Shown here: piece after piece, positions 54,822-63,481 of the stretch
How positions within the stretch are numbered: position 1 is the first letter of the stretch
How the letters are laid out: each line of letters begins with the position of its first letter
Assembly: GCF_016583905.1 (NCBI RefSeq)
Contig: NZ_NRRY01000021.1
Coordinates: 1 to 64,000, forward strand
Direction of reading: 5' to 3'
Source: Lamprobacter modestohalophilus
GTDB taxonomy: Bacteria > Pseudomonadota > Gammaproteobacteria > Chromatiales > Chromatiaceae
DNA: 64,000 nt
The notes under the pieces: generated by a model
What the model was told of the DNA's origin: nothing
What the model saw: the letters and a program-made list of their open reading frames with translations, nothing else
Databases searched by the model: none
Translations under genes and position numbers: made by a program

Positions 54822-57800
54822 TTACCCGGTCAACCGCGCCACCACCGTACTGACCTGATCCACCCGCTTGGCCGGATCAGTCATCTCCATCGTGAACCGC
54901 AGCGCCCCCGCAGCCTGATCCAGCTTGAAGTCCTTGGGCCGTGATTGCACCAGCTGGATCAACTTCATGTGATCGATATTCGGCTGCTCGCCGAAGACGA
55001 TGCGCCCGCCCTTAGGGCCGGCCTCGATCTTCTTGATGCCATAAGGCTGGACCTTGAGCTTCAGCTCCGTGACCGCGAACAGGGTCTTGGTGGGCTCAGG
55101 CAGTAGGCCGAAGCGGTCGATCATCTCGACTTGCAGATCTTTCAGCTCGGCACGGTCGGCGGCGCTGGCGATGCGCTTGTAGGTGACTAGCCGGGTGTGG
55201 ACATCGGGCAGGTAGTCGTCCGGCAGCAGGGCAGGGAGGCCGAGATCGATCTCGGCGCCGTGGTCGAGCGGGCGGTCCAGCTCCGGGGTCTTGCCGGATT
55301 TGAGCGCCTCGACCGCGCGCTCGAGCAGGTCCATGTAGAGGGTGAAGCCGATTTCGTGGATCTGGCCGGATTGCTCCTCGCCGAGCAGCTCACCCGCCCC
55401 GCGGATCTCCAGATCATGGGTGGCCAGCGTGAAACCGGCGCCCAGGTCTTCCAGGGACTCGATCGCCTCCAGCCGCTTCTTCGCATCGGCGGTCATGCTC
55501 TTCGGCGGCGGGGTGATCAGATAGGCATAGGCGCGATGGTGCGAGCGGCCGACCCGTCCGCGCAGCTGGTGCAACTGCGCTAAGCCGAGCTTGTCGGCGC
55601 GGTGGATGACAATGGTGTTGGCACTCGGCACGTCGATGCCGGATTCAATGATCGTCGTGCAGACCAGCAGGTTGAAGCGCCTATGGTAGAAGTCGCGCAT
55701 GACCCGCTCGAGTTCCTTCTCGCGCATCTGACCGTGGGCGACCTCGACCCGCGCCTCGGGCACCAATGCTTCCAGTTTCTGCGCCATATTCTCGATGGTC
55801 TCGACCTCGTTGTGCAGGAAGTAGACCTGGCCGCCGCGGTTGATCTCACGCTGGCAGGCCTCGCGGATCAGCGCATCGTTCCAAGTGGAGACGAAGGTCT
55901 TGATCGGATGGCGCTCGACCGGTGGGGTGGCGATGATGCTGAGATCGCGCATCCCGGCCATCGCCATGTTGAGCGTGCGCGGGATCGGTGTCGCGGTGAG
56001 GGTGAGCACGTCGACCTCGGCGCGCAGGCTCTTCAGCTGCTCCTTGTGGCGGACGCCAAAGCGGTGCTCCTCGTCGATGATCGCGAGTCCTAAGTTCTTG
56101 AACTTGACCGACGGCTGCAACAGCTTGTGGGTGCCGACGACGATATCGATGGTGCCAGCGGCGAGTCCATCCATGATCGTCTTGACCTCCTTGGTGCTCT
56201 TGAAGCGCGACAGGCTCTCGACCTTGATCGGCCAGTCGGCGAAGCGATCGGAGAGGTTCTGAAAGTGCTGCTGGGCGAGCAGGGTGGTCGGTACCAGCAG
56301 CGCGACCTGCTTGCCGGCGTTGACAGCAACGAAGGCGGCGCGCATCGCGACCTCGGTCTTGCCGAAACCGACATCGCCGCAGACCACCCGGTCCATCGGC
56401 TTGGGGTCGGCCATGTCGGTGAGGATGGCCTCGATGGCGCGTTGCTGGTCGGGGGTTTCCTCGAAGGCGAAGGCGGTGGCGAAAGCGTCGTACTCCGGCC
56501 CTGGGGTCGGGAAGGAAACGCCTTGGCGCGCGGCGCGGCGGGCGTAGATGTCGAGCAGCTCGGCGGCGACGTCGCGCACCTTTTCGGCCGCCTTGCGCTT
56601 GGCGCGCTCCCATTGATCGCTGCCAAGCCGATGCAGCGGCGCATGCTCGGGCTCGGCGCCGGTGTAGCGCGAGATCAGGTGCAGCGAGCTGACCGGCACA
56701 TAGAGTTTGTCGCCCTTGGCGTATTCGAGGGCGAGGAATTCGGCTGCGGTGCCCCCGACAGCGATCGTCTGCAGACCGAGGAAGCGGCCAACGCCGTGCT
56801 CCTCATGCACCACCGGGGCGCCAGCGACCAGCTCGGTGAGGTTGCGCACCACCGCCTCGCCATCGCGCTCGCGACGCTTGCGCCGGCGCTCCTGACGCAC
56901 GCGCTCGCCATAGAGCTGGGTCTCGGTGAGCAGGACGAGCGCAGGCTGCTGGGGGCCTAGATCGGGATCTTGCTTGGAGTCTTGCTCGGCGCTGGCGGGG
57001 GGCATGCCTGGCAGCAGCAGCGGCTCTTCGAGCGGGGCAACGGTGACGGCAAGCGACGCTGTGCCACTGAGGAAGTCGCGCCAGTCGTCGACCGCGGTTG
57101 GCTGGATGCCAAAGCCACGCAGGTTGTCGATCAGCATCTCGCGCCGGCCCGTGCTCTCGGCGACGAAGAGGATACGGCGCTCGGCAGCATCCTGGACAAA
57201 GGCCTTCAGCGCCGCAGCCGGATCAGCAGCGCGGGCCTGAATCGCCAGCGCTGGCGGTCGCCCGGTGGCAAAGTTGTGCACTTGCGCAAAGCCCTTGCGT
57301 CGCTCGGCCCATTCGGCACTCTGCCAGCGCACGCCGGGCAGCGCATTGAGCTGGCCAGCAAGCTCGTCCGGACTCAGATAGAGTCGCTGAGGGGGCAGCA
57401 GCGGCCGCTCGATATCGTGGCGGCGCTGCTCGTAGCGGGTGCCGATATCCTCAAAACGGGCTTCGGCCGCCTCGCGCGCGCCTTCTGGCTCGAACAGTAG
57501 CGCGCCCGTGGGCAGATAGTCGAACAGGGTCGCGGTCTGTTCGAAGAACAGCGGCAAGTAGTATTCGAGCCCGCCCGGCGCCCGGCCCTCGGAGACCTCG
57601 CGGTAGATCAGGCTGGCCTTGGGGTCGGCGTCGATGCTGGCACGCCAGCGTTGGCGGAAGCCGGCGATCGCCTCCTCGGTGAACGGATACTCGCGCGCCG
57701 GCAGCAGGCGCACCTGCTCGAGCTTGGCGATCGAGCGCTGGCTGTCTGGATCGAAGGTGCGGATCGACTCGACCTCGTCGTCGAAGAGATCGATACGCAG

Positions 57801-58475
57801 TGGCTCTCGGCTGCCCATCGGGAAGATGTCGAGCAGCGCGCCACGCACCGCGAATTCGCCATGGGTGATGACCTGCGAGACGTACTGATAACCAGCTCGG
57901 GTGAGGCGCTCGCGGGTACGATCGAGATCCAGCCGATCACCGGCCGCTAACACCAGCGACTGGCCGTCGACGAAGTCCGGTGGCGGCAGGCGTTGCATCA
58001 GCGTCGCGACCGGTACCACGAGCACTCCACGTTTGAGCTGCGGCAGTCGGTGCAGGGTCAGCAGCCGTTCCGAGACCAGCTCCGGCAGTGGTGAGAAGAC
58101 GTCATAAGGCAGCGTCTCCCAATCTGGAAAGCTGAGCACTGGCACGGCTTGGCCGCGAGCCCGCTCGGCACTCGGCTTGCCGGCGTTAGCGCCCGTGCCG
58201 GCGTTTGCCAACGCATTGTTTGCGCTGATGTCGTGTTCATCGAGGAAGAAGCGCAGCGCCTCGCTGAGCTGAACCGCCGCCGGCATATCCGCGACCACGC
58301 AGAGCAGCGGAGCCCGTGCTTTGCGGGCGGCTTCGGCAATGGCCAGCGCTGAAGCAGCGCCATAGAGTTTCCCCCACAACAGCCGTTCGCCTTGGCGCTG
58401 CGGCAAGGGCGGTGCGAGCGGCGATGGCGCTCGCGCATCCTCGGTTAGAGCATCTGTGAGGCCATCTGGAGGCAT
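54822..58475 (-). CDS. mfd: Transcription-repair coupling factor Mfd
   Basis: 1217 residues from the ATG at 58475. A TTG at 58631 would add 52 residues with no family match. UvrB-like N-terminal part (FPDWETLPYDVFSPLPELVSERL), RNA-polymerase-interacting domain (HEEHGVGRFLGL), helicase motor (GDVGFGKTEVAMRAAF, DEEHRFGV, TATPIPRTL, QLRGRVGRSHHRAYAYL) and the C-terminal UvrA-binding repression domain. Removes stalled RNA polymerase at lesions. A short Ala/Gly/Asn insert (NNALANAGTGANAGKPSAE) interrupts the first domain. Confidence 0.95.
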   Translation of the reverse strand: MPPDGLTDALTEDARAPSPLAPPLPQRQGERLLWGKLYGAASALAIAEAARKARAPLLCVVADMPAAVQLSEALRFFLDEHDISANNALANAGTGANAGKPSAERARGQAVPVLSFPDWETLPYDVFSPLPELVSERLLTLHRLPQLKRGVLVVPVATLMQRLPPPDFVDGQSLVLAAGDRLDLDRTRERLTRAGYQYVSQVITHGEFAVRGALLDIFPMGSREPLRIDLFDDEVESIRTFDPDSQRSIAKLEQVRLLPAREYPFTEEAIAGFRQRWRASIDADPKASLIYREVSEGRAPGGLEYYLPLFFEQTATLFDYLPTGALLFEPEGAREAAEARFEDIGTRYEQRRHDIERPLLPPQRLYLSPDELAGQLNALPGVRWQSAEWAERRKGFAQVHNFATGRPPALAIQARAADPAAALKAFVQDAAERRILFVAESTGRREMLIDNLRGFGIQPTAVDDWRDFLSGTASLAVTVAPLEEPLLLPGMPPASAEQDSKQDPDLGPQQPALVLLTETQLYGERVRQERRRKRRERDGEAVVRNLTELVAGAPVVHEEHGVGRFLGLQTIAVGGTAAEFLALEYAKGDKLYVPVSSLHLISRYTGAEPEHAPLHRLGSDQWERAKRKAAEKVRDVAAELLDIYARRAARQGVSFPTPGPEYDAFATAFAFEETPDQQRAIEAILTDMADPKPMDRVVCGDVGFGKTEVAMRAAFVAVNAGKQVALLVPTTLLAQQHFQNLSDRFADWPIKVESLSRFKSTKEVKTIMDGLAAGTIDIVVGTHKLLQPSVKFKNLGLAIIDEEHRFGVRHKEQLKSLRAEVDVLTLTATPIPRTLNMAMAGMRDLSIIATPPVERHPIKTFVSTWNDALIREACQREINRGGQVYFLHNEVETIENMAQKLEALVPEARVEVAHGQMREKELERVMRDFYHRRFNLLVCTTIIESGIDVPSANTIVIHRADKLGLAQLHQLRGRVGRSHHRAYAYLITPPPKSMTADAKKRLEAIESLEDLGAGFTLATHDLEIRGAGELLGEEQSGQIHEIGFTLYMDLLERAVEALKSGKTPELDRPLDHGAEIDLGLPALLPDDYLPDVHTRLVTYKRIASAADRAELKDLQVEMIDRFGLLPEPTKTLFAVTELKLKVQPYGIKKIEAGPKGGRIVFGEQPNIDHMKLIQLVQSRPKDFKLDQAAGALRFTMEMTDPAKRVDQVSTVVARLTG

Positions 58476-58670
58476 GGCGGTGAGCGCCGAGGGCGCATCC
58501 GAGGAAGAGGCGGTCAGGTTTTGGGACACAGCGACAAGGAAGAGCAGAACAGCAGACTGATAAGGTGAGAACCGAATCTTCGCACAGCACACCTCTGGGT
58601 GCAGCAATGCCTGGTGGAACAGCGGCTGCAACCTTCACCGGGATGCTGGCATCATGCTAGCCAGAAAGCC

Positions 58671-58705
58671 AGTCGCCAGTCGCCAGTCGCCATTCGCCAT
58701 TCGCC
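58671..58705. repeat. 7-bp tandem repeat upstream of 58742 gene
   Basis: AGTCGCC three times, then ATTCGCC twice, in the 100-266 bp spacer between the divergent mfd and the unknown gene. Unit length 7, as for the repeat at 32210. Confidence 0.8.
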
Positions 58706-58741
58706 ATAGCCACCCTCTCGTCAGCCTTGGAGACCGCATCG

Positions 58742-59197
58742 ATGAAGCAGCCAACCAACCTTGCCGGCAAGATCGCTCACCTGAAGACCCTGCTGGTGAA
58801 TGCCGAGGAATTTTCCGAGCCGATGACCTACTTCTTTGATGCCCTGGTCGATGACCCAGCCTTTCTTGCCAAGGGCAAGAAGCTCAGGGACGAGCAGATC
58901 GAGTCACGCTTCTACGGGGTGCTGGAGGTTCTCCGACAGCGCATGGCGCCAGACACCGAGATCAAGCCGCGCACCATGACCTTGGCCGGACTCAAACAGT
59001 ACGGGTTTGCCCATGGCGGCTTTACCTTCGGACATCTGCTCGGCGTGACCTTCTACTTTCGCGATCTCGATATGGGGCTCTGCGCGTTAACGGCCATGGA
59101 CGGCTCCTCCATGACCCTGTTTTCACGCTTTTCGGTCTATGATCAGGTCGACCCGTCGAAGAATTTTCAGGTCGACCGCCCTGGGCGTCGCCATTGA
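58742..59197 (+). CDS. Conserved-looking hypothetical protein
   Basis: 151 residues from the ATG at 58742. No signal peptide or membrane segment. A helical first half (LAGKIAHLKTLLVNAEEFSEPMTYFFDALVDDPAFL) is followed by a beta-rich part with HGGFTFGHLLGVTFYFRDLDMGL. I do not recognise a family. It is divergent from mfd and 176 bp upstream of pstS. Confidence 0.7.
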   Translation: MKQPTNLAGKIAHLKTLLVNAEEFSEPMTYFFDALVDDPAFLAKGKKLRDEQIESRFYGVLEVLRQRMAPDTEIKPRTMTLAGLKQYGFAHGGFTFGHLLGVTFYFRDLDMGLCALTAMDGSSMTLFSRFSVYDQVDPSKNFQVDRPGRRH

Positions 59198-59267
59198 CAC
59201 CGCCGCCGTGCCAGTCGGCAAACCTCCCAGTCGGGGAAACCTCAAGGCGGTCTCGTCTGGCATCGGT

Positions 59268-59285
59268 TGGTCACGAAAAATTCAC
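59268..59285 (+). promoter_or_regulatory. Possible degenerate Pho box before pstS
   Basis: TGGTCAC-GAAA-AATTCAC has the 7-4-7 spacing of a Pho box (consensus CTGTCAT-4-CTGTCAT) but matches only at the TCA cores. A further TCGTCAC lies at 59303-59309. PhoB control of pst operons is general knowledge; the match here is weak. Confidence 0.3.
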
Positions 59286-59373
59286 AGAATGGCAGTATGC
59301 GGTCGTCACAATAGCGCTGGCCTGAGTTTGGGCCACCCTTCTACGCACCATGATCTTTAGGAGTTCTCCCGCC

Positions 59374-60441
59374 ATGACGCTTCTGCATGCACTGAAGACA
59401 GCGGCACTTGCCGGCTGTCTCTCGACGTTCGCCTTCTCTGCGGCGGTCAGCGCCGACACCACCGTGAATGGCTCCGGCGCCAGCTTTCCGTTCCCGCTCT
59501 ATGCCAAGTGGGCGAAGGACTTCAGCAAACAGAACAAGGGCGTGCGCGTCCAGTACCAGGCGGTCGGTAGTGGTGCAGGCATTCAGGCGTTTATTGCCGA
59601 AACCGTCGATTTCGCGGCCAGCGATGCCGCCATGAACGACGACGAGATCAGCAAGGTGCCGACGGATAAAGGCGTGGTCCTGCTGCCGATGACCGCCGGT
59701 GAGGTCGTCCTTTCGTACAATCTGCCCGGCAACCCGGAGCTGAAGCTGCCGCGGGATGTGTTCATCGATATCTTCACCGGCAAGCTCGACAATTGGTCGG
59801 ATGAGCGCATTGCCAAGGCGAATCCGGACGTGGAGTTGCCCGATGACAAGATCACTGTCGTGCGTCGCTCTGACTCTTCAGGCACCACCTATGTCTTTAC
59901 GGGTCACCTCGCCGCCATTAGCGATGAGTTCAAGAGCCAGGTCGGTCACGGCAAGAGCGTGAACTGGCCAAAGAGCTTTGTCGGCGCGCCGAAGAACGAC
60001 GGCGTGACGGCGATGATCAAGCAGACGCCAGGTGCGATCGGATACATCGAGTACGGTTATGCCGAGGCGACGAAGCAGCCGATGGCGATCTTGCAGAACA
60101 AGGCCGGCAATTTCGTCAAGCCGGGCGAGGAGACTGGAGCAGCGGCACTGGCGAGCGCCGAGTTCCCGACAACTGATCTGCCGGGATATCCGGGTACGCC
60201 TGATCTGCGCGTTTGGGTTGAAGATCCGGCGGGTGAGCAGGCCTATCCTATCGCGACCTTCACCTGGATGCTGATGTATCAGAACCAGGATCAAGAGAAT
60301 GCCAAGGTGCTGCGTGACTTCATCGAGTATGGCCTGACCGAAGGCCAAAAGGACGCCACCAAGATGGGCTTCATTCCGCTGCCGGAGAACGTCAAGGCCA
60401 AGGTTGAAGAGGCTATGAAGCTGGTCGGCAGCAGCAAATAA
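59374..60441 (+). CDS. pstS: Phosphate ABC transporter substrate-binding protein PstS
   Basis: 355 residues from the ATG at 59374 (TAGGAG upstream). Signal peptide ending AAVSADTTVNGSG, then the phosphate-binding fold: GSGASFPFPLYAKW, GSGAGIQAFI, FAASDAAMND, RSDSSGTTYVF and GAIGYIEYGYA. Binds phosphate in the periplasm and feeds PstCA. First gene of pstSCAB. Confidence 0.96.
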   Translation: MTLLHALKTAALAGCLSTFAFSAAVSADTTVNGSGASFPFPLYAKWAKDFSKQNKGVRVQYQAVGSGAGIQAFIAETVDFAASDAAMNDDEISKVPTDKGVVLLPMTAGEVVLSYNLPGNPELKLPRDVFIDIFTGKLDNWSDERIAKANPDVELPDDKITVVRRSDSSGTTYVFTGHLAAISDEFKSQVGHGKSVNWPKSFVGAPKNDGVTAMIKQTPGAIGYIEYGYAEATKQPMAILQNKAGNFVKPGEETGAAALASAEFPTTDLPGYPGTPDLRVWVEDPAGEQAYPIATFTWMLMYQNQDQENAKVLRDFIEYGLTEGQKDATKMGFIPLPENVKAKVEEAMKLVGSSK

Positions 60442-60526
60442 CGCTGCGGCTGAAGCCTGACTGAGGCAAAGCTGGGGTCGGTGCGATCGGAGGTCGCGCC
60501 GTTCACCGGCAGCTTGTTGGCCTGAT

Positions 60527-60581
60527 CCTTATCGATTCCTTGACGCTTCCTTATCGCTTCCTTGTCGCTTCCCTATCGCTC
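60527..60581 (+). repeat. 11-bp tandem repeat (5 units) between pstS and pstC
   Basis: Units starting at 60527, 60538, 60549, 60560 and 60571 follow CCTTATCGCTT with one to three changes each. They lie in the 182-bp pstS-pstC spacer. A reading frame through them gives an N-terminal extension of PstC that looks artefactual. The 11-bp period equals about one helical turn. Confidence 0.75.
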
Positions 60582-60623
60582 AGCTTCGCCAGCGTTGGCG
60601 ATCTCAAGAACGGCGCACTTGCT

Positions 60624-61592
60624 ATGGCTTCCAATCCTTTCGCTCATGTTGTCACCAAGGTCAGCGGGCCGCCCTCGGCTGTCGACTACGGAGCGGACAA
60701 ACTGCTCCGAGGGGTGGTTTGGGGCGCGGCCGCGGTCATCCTGCTGCTGGTGGCCTACATCGTCTTCGAGCTCGGTCGCCAGGCCTTTCCGGCGATGCTC
60801 GAGTTTGGCCCCGAATTCATTTACAGCACCACCTGGGATGTCCAGGCCAAGCAATTTGGCATCCTGCCCGAGATCTGGGGCACGCTCTATAGCTCACTCT
60901 TGGCCTTGCTGCTCGGTGGCATCTTGGGCGTGGCGATCGCCATCTTTCTGACCCAAGATTTTCTTGACCATCGCGTCTCCAATGTCTTTCGCACCATCGT
61001 CGAGATGCTGGCCGCGATCCCCTCGGTGGTCTATGGCCTCTGGGGCATCTACGTGCTGATTCCGCTGATTCGGCCTGGGGCCAATTGGCTGCACGACACG
61101 CTCGGCTGGTTCCCGTTCTTCGGCACCTCGCTGAGCGGCCCTGGCATGGCGCCGGCCGCGCTGGTACTCGCGGTGATGATCCTGCCGACCGTGGCGGCGA
61201 TCTCGGTCGATGCCTTCAAGCGCGTGCCCTATAAGGTCAAGGAAGCCGCTTATGGCATGGGCACCACGCGTTGGGAGGCGATCCTGAAGGTGATGCTGCC
61301 GAGCGCTTCGAGCGGCATCCTTGCGGCGCTGGTGCTTGGCTTCGGGCGCGCGCTTGGCGAGACCATGGCGCTGGCCATGCTGATCGGTAACTCCAACCAG
61401 ATCAGCCTGTCATTGTTCGCGCCGGCCAACACATTGGCATCGCTGCTCGCCTCCAGCTTCCCGGAGGCAGGGCCGATTGAGGTGCAGGCGCTGATGTATG
61501 CGGCCATCGCGCTGCTCGCTATCACGCTGCTGGTGAACATCTTCGGCCTCTGGATCATGAAGGCCGCAACGCGCAAGTTTGAGGGGAGATAG
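60624..61592 (+). CDS. pstC: Phosphate ABC transporter permease PstC
   Basis: 322 residues from the ATG at 60624 (MASNPFAHVVTK). Six membrane helices, with the permease EAA loop EAAYGMGTTRWEAILKVMLPSASSGI and the PstC-type AIPSVVYGLWGIYVLIP. An upstream in-frame ATG-less extension over the 11-bp repeats is rejected. It ends 3 bp before pstA. Confidence 0.95.
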   Translation: MASNPFAHVVTKVSGPPSAVDYGADKLLRGVVWGAAAVILLLVAYIVFELGRQAFPAMLEFGPEFIYSTTWDVQAKQFGILPEIWGTLYSSLLALLLGGILGVAIAIFLTQDFLDHRVSNVFRTIVEMLAAIPSVVYGLWGIYVLIPLIRPGANWLHDTLGWFPFFGTSLSGPGMAPAALVLAVMILPTVAAISVDAFKRVPYKVKEAAYGMGTTRWEAILKVMLPSASSGILAALVLGFGRALGETMALAMLIGNSNQISLSLFAPANTLASLLASSFPEAGPIEVQALMYAAIALLAITLLVNIFGLWIMKAATRKFEGR

Positions 61593-61595
61593 GCC

Positions 61596-62504
61596 ATGAC
61601 CGGTAACATTAGCCAAGCGATCCTCGAGCAGGATCTCGCGTCGATGCCGCAGCTCAAGGGCTCGGTGCTCGAGGGCCGTGGCCTCAAGAGCCGCATCTAT
61701 ACTGGCATCACCTGGTTGCTTGCCATCCTGGCCGCGTTTCCCTTGTTCTCGGTGCTCTACATGCTGATCGCCAAGGGTGGCGCCCGCATCAACTGGGAGA
61801 CCCTGACCGAGCTGCCACCGTCGGCATTCGAGGTCGGCGGCGGTATCGGCCCGGCGATCGTCGGTACCGGCGTGATGGTTGGCATCGGCGCTGCCATCAG
61901 CATCCCGATCGGTATTCTCGCCGCTATCTACCTGGCTGAGATCGACCCGCATACCAAGTTGGCGCATACCGCGCGATTCCTAGCCAAGGTACTAACCGGC
62001 TTTCCGTCGATCCTCGCCGGTGTCTTTGTCTATGCGGCCCTGGTGGTGGCGATGAAGAGCTATTCGGCCTGGGCCGGTGGTATCGCGCTGGCGGTGCTGA
62101 TGCTACCAACGGTGATCCTGACCGCCGAGGAGGCGCTGAAGCAGGTGCCGCAGAAGATGAAGGATGCTGCCTACGGTATGGGTTGCACCCGAGCGCAGGT
62201 CATCAGCAAGGTGACCTTACCGACCGGTATTCCGGGCGTGATGACCGGTGTGCTCCTGGCGGTGGCCGGTGCTGCAGGCGAGTCGGCCCCGCTGCTCTTT
62301 ACCGCCTTGTTCAGTACCTATTTCATCAATGGTTGGGAAGGATTGAGTGAGCCTACCTCGTCGCTGTCGATCTTGATCTACAACTTCTCGGGCATGCCCT
62401 ATGACAACCAGATCGAGCTGGCGTGGACGGCCTCGTTGGTGCTGGTGCTGATAATCCTGGTGTTCAACATTCTGGCCCGCGTTCTCGGCCGGCAGAAGTT
62501 TTGA
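61596..62504 (+). CDS. pstA: Phosphate ABC transporter permease PstA
   Basis: 302 residues, six membrane helices, EAA loop DAAYGMGCTRAQVISKVTLPTGIPGV and the family stretch FPSILAGVFVYAALV. Pairs with PstC as the membrane channel. Three bases after pstC. Confidence 0.96.
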   Translation: MTGNISQAILEQDLASMPQLKGSVLEGRGLKSRIYTGITWLLAILAAFPLFSVLYMLIAKGGARINWETLTELPPSAFEVGGGIGPAIVGTGVMVGIGAAISIPIGILAAIYLAEIDPHTKLAHTARFLAKVLTGFPSILAGVFVYAALVVAMKSYSAWAGGIALAVLMLPTVILTAEEALKQVPQKMKDAAYGMGCTRAQVISKVTLPTGIPGVMTGVLLAVAGAAGESAPLLFTALFSTYFINGWEGLSEPTSSLSILIYNFSGMPYDNQIELAWTASLVLVLIILVFNILARVLGRQKF

Positions 62505-62529
62505 TTTCGATTGATGAGGTAACTCCGAC

Positions 62530-63360
62530 ATGAACGCGATTGCAGAAGCAGAGACCAGCCAGGCTGCGGCCTGGTCGGTCGACCCGAAAGACACGGTGAT
62601 GGACTGTCGCTTGCAGAAGATCTTCTACGGCGACTTCCTGGCCGTGCGCAACAGCATCGTGCCGATCGAGAAGAACAAGATCACTGGCTTTATCGGGCCG
62701 TCTGGCTGCGGCAAGAGTACCGTACTGCGCAGCCTCAACCGGATGAACGATCTGATCCCGATCTTCCGCTTTGAGGGCAGCGTGACCTACCACGGTCAAG
62801 ACATCTACGATAAGTCAATCGACCCGGTCTTGGTGCGGCGCTATATCGGCATGGTGTTCCAGCAGCCGAACCCCTTCTCGATGAGCATTTACGACAACGT
62901 CGCCTTCGGCCTGCGCCTGAATCGTTACAAGGGCAACATGGACGAGCGGGTCGAGAAGGCCTTGCGTAGCGCGGCGCTCTGGACCGAGGTCAAGGACAAG
63001 CTGAAGAACAGCGGCCTGTCATTGTCCGGCGGCCAGCAGCAGCGTCTCTGTATTGCGCGTGCCGTGGCCACCGAGCCTGATGTGCTGTTGATGGACGAGC
63101 CCTGCTCGGCGCTGGACCCCATCGCGACGCGTCAGGTCGAGGAGCTGATGCTGGAGCTGAAGGAAAACTACTCGGTGGCGCTGGTGACCCATAACATGCA
63201 GCAAGCCACGCGTGTCGCCGACACCACGGCCTTCTTCTCGGTCGACATTTCTCAGGGTGGGCGCACCGGCTATCTGGTCGAGATGGGCGAGACGCGCCAG
63301 GTCTTCGAGGACCCGCAGGCCCAGCTGACGAAGGAATACGTTTCCGGCGAATTCAGCTGA
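62530..63360 (+). CDS. pstB: Phosphate ABC transporter ATPase PstB
   Basis: 276 residues: Walker [11 protein letters not shown]-loop VFQQPNPF, signature [14 protein letters not shown], Walker [15 protein letters not shown]-loop THNMQQA. The end SGEFS is typical for PstB. 25 bp after pstA. Confidence 0.97.
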   Translation: MNAIAEAETSQAAAWSVDPKDTVMDCRLQKIFYGDFLAVRNSIVPIEKNKITGFIGPSGCGKSTVLRSLNRMNDLIPIFRFEGSVTYHGQDIYDKSIDPVLVRRYIGMVFQQPNPFSMSIYDNVAFGLRLNRYKGNMDERVEKALRSAALWTEVKDKLKNSGLSLSGGQQQRLCIARAVATEPDVLLMDEPCSALDPIATRQVEELMLELKENYSVALVTHNMQQATRVADTTAFFSVDISQGGRTGYLVEMGETRQVFEDPQAQLTKEYVSGEFS

Positions 63361-63417
63361 TCGGCAGCGGCTTTGCTCGGCAGCTGTTAGGCACCTCAGC
63401 CTCCAATAATGCCACGC

Positions 63418-63467
63418 TGTGGGAGCCTTCGGCTTCCCTGGCAAGGCAGGGCTTTTGCTTTAGTTTT
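63418..63467 (+). terminator. Weak terminator-like structure after pstB
   Basis: GTGGGAGCC-TTC-GGCTTCCC forms a hairpin with one bulge, followed after a GCAAGGCAGGGC stretch by TTTTGCTTTAGTTTTG. The T-rich part is interrupted. It may only reduce read-through into the next gene. Confidence 0.35.
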
Positions 63468-63481
63468 GCAAATGGATCTCG

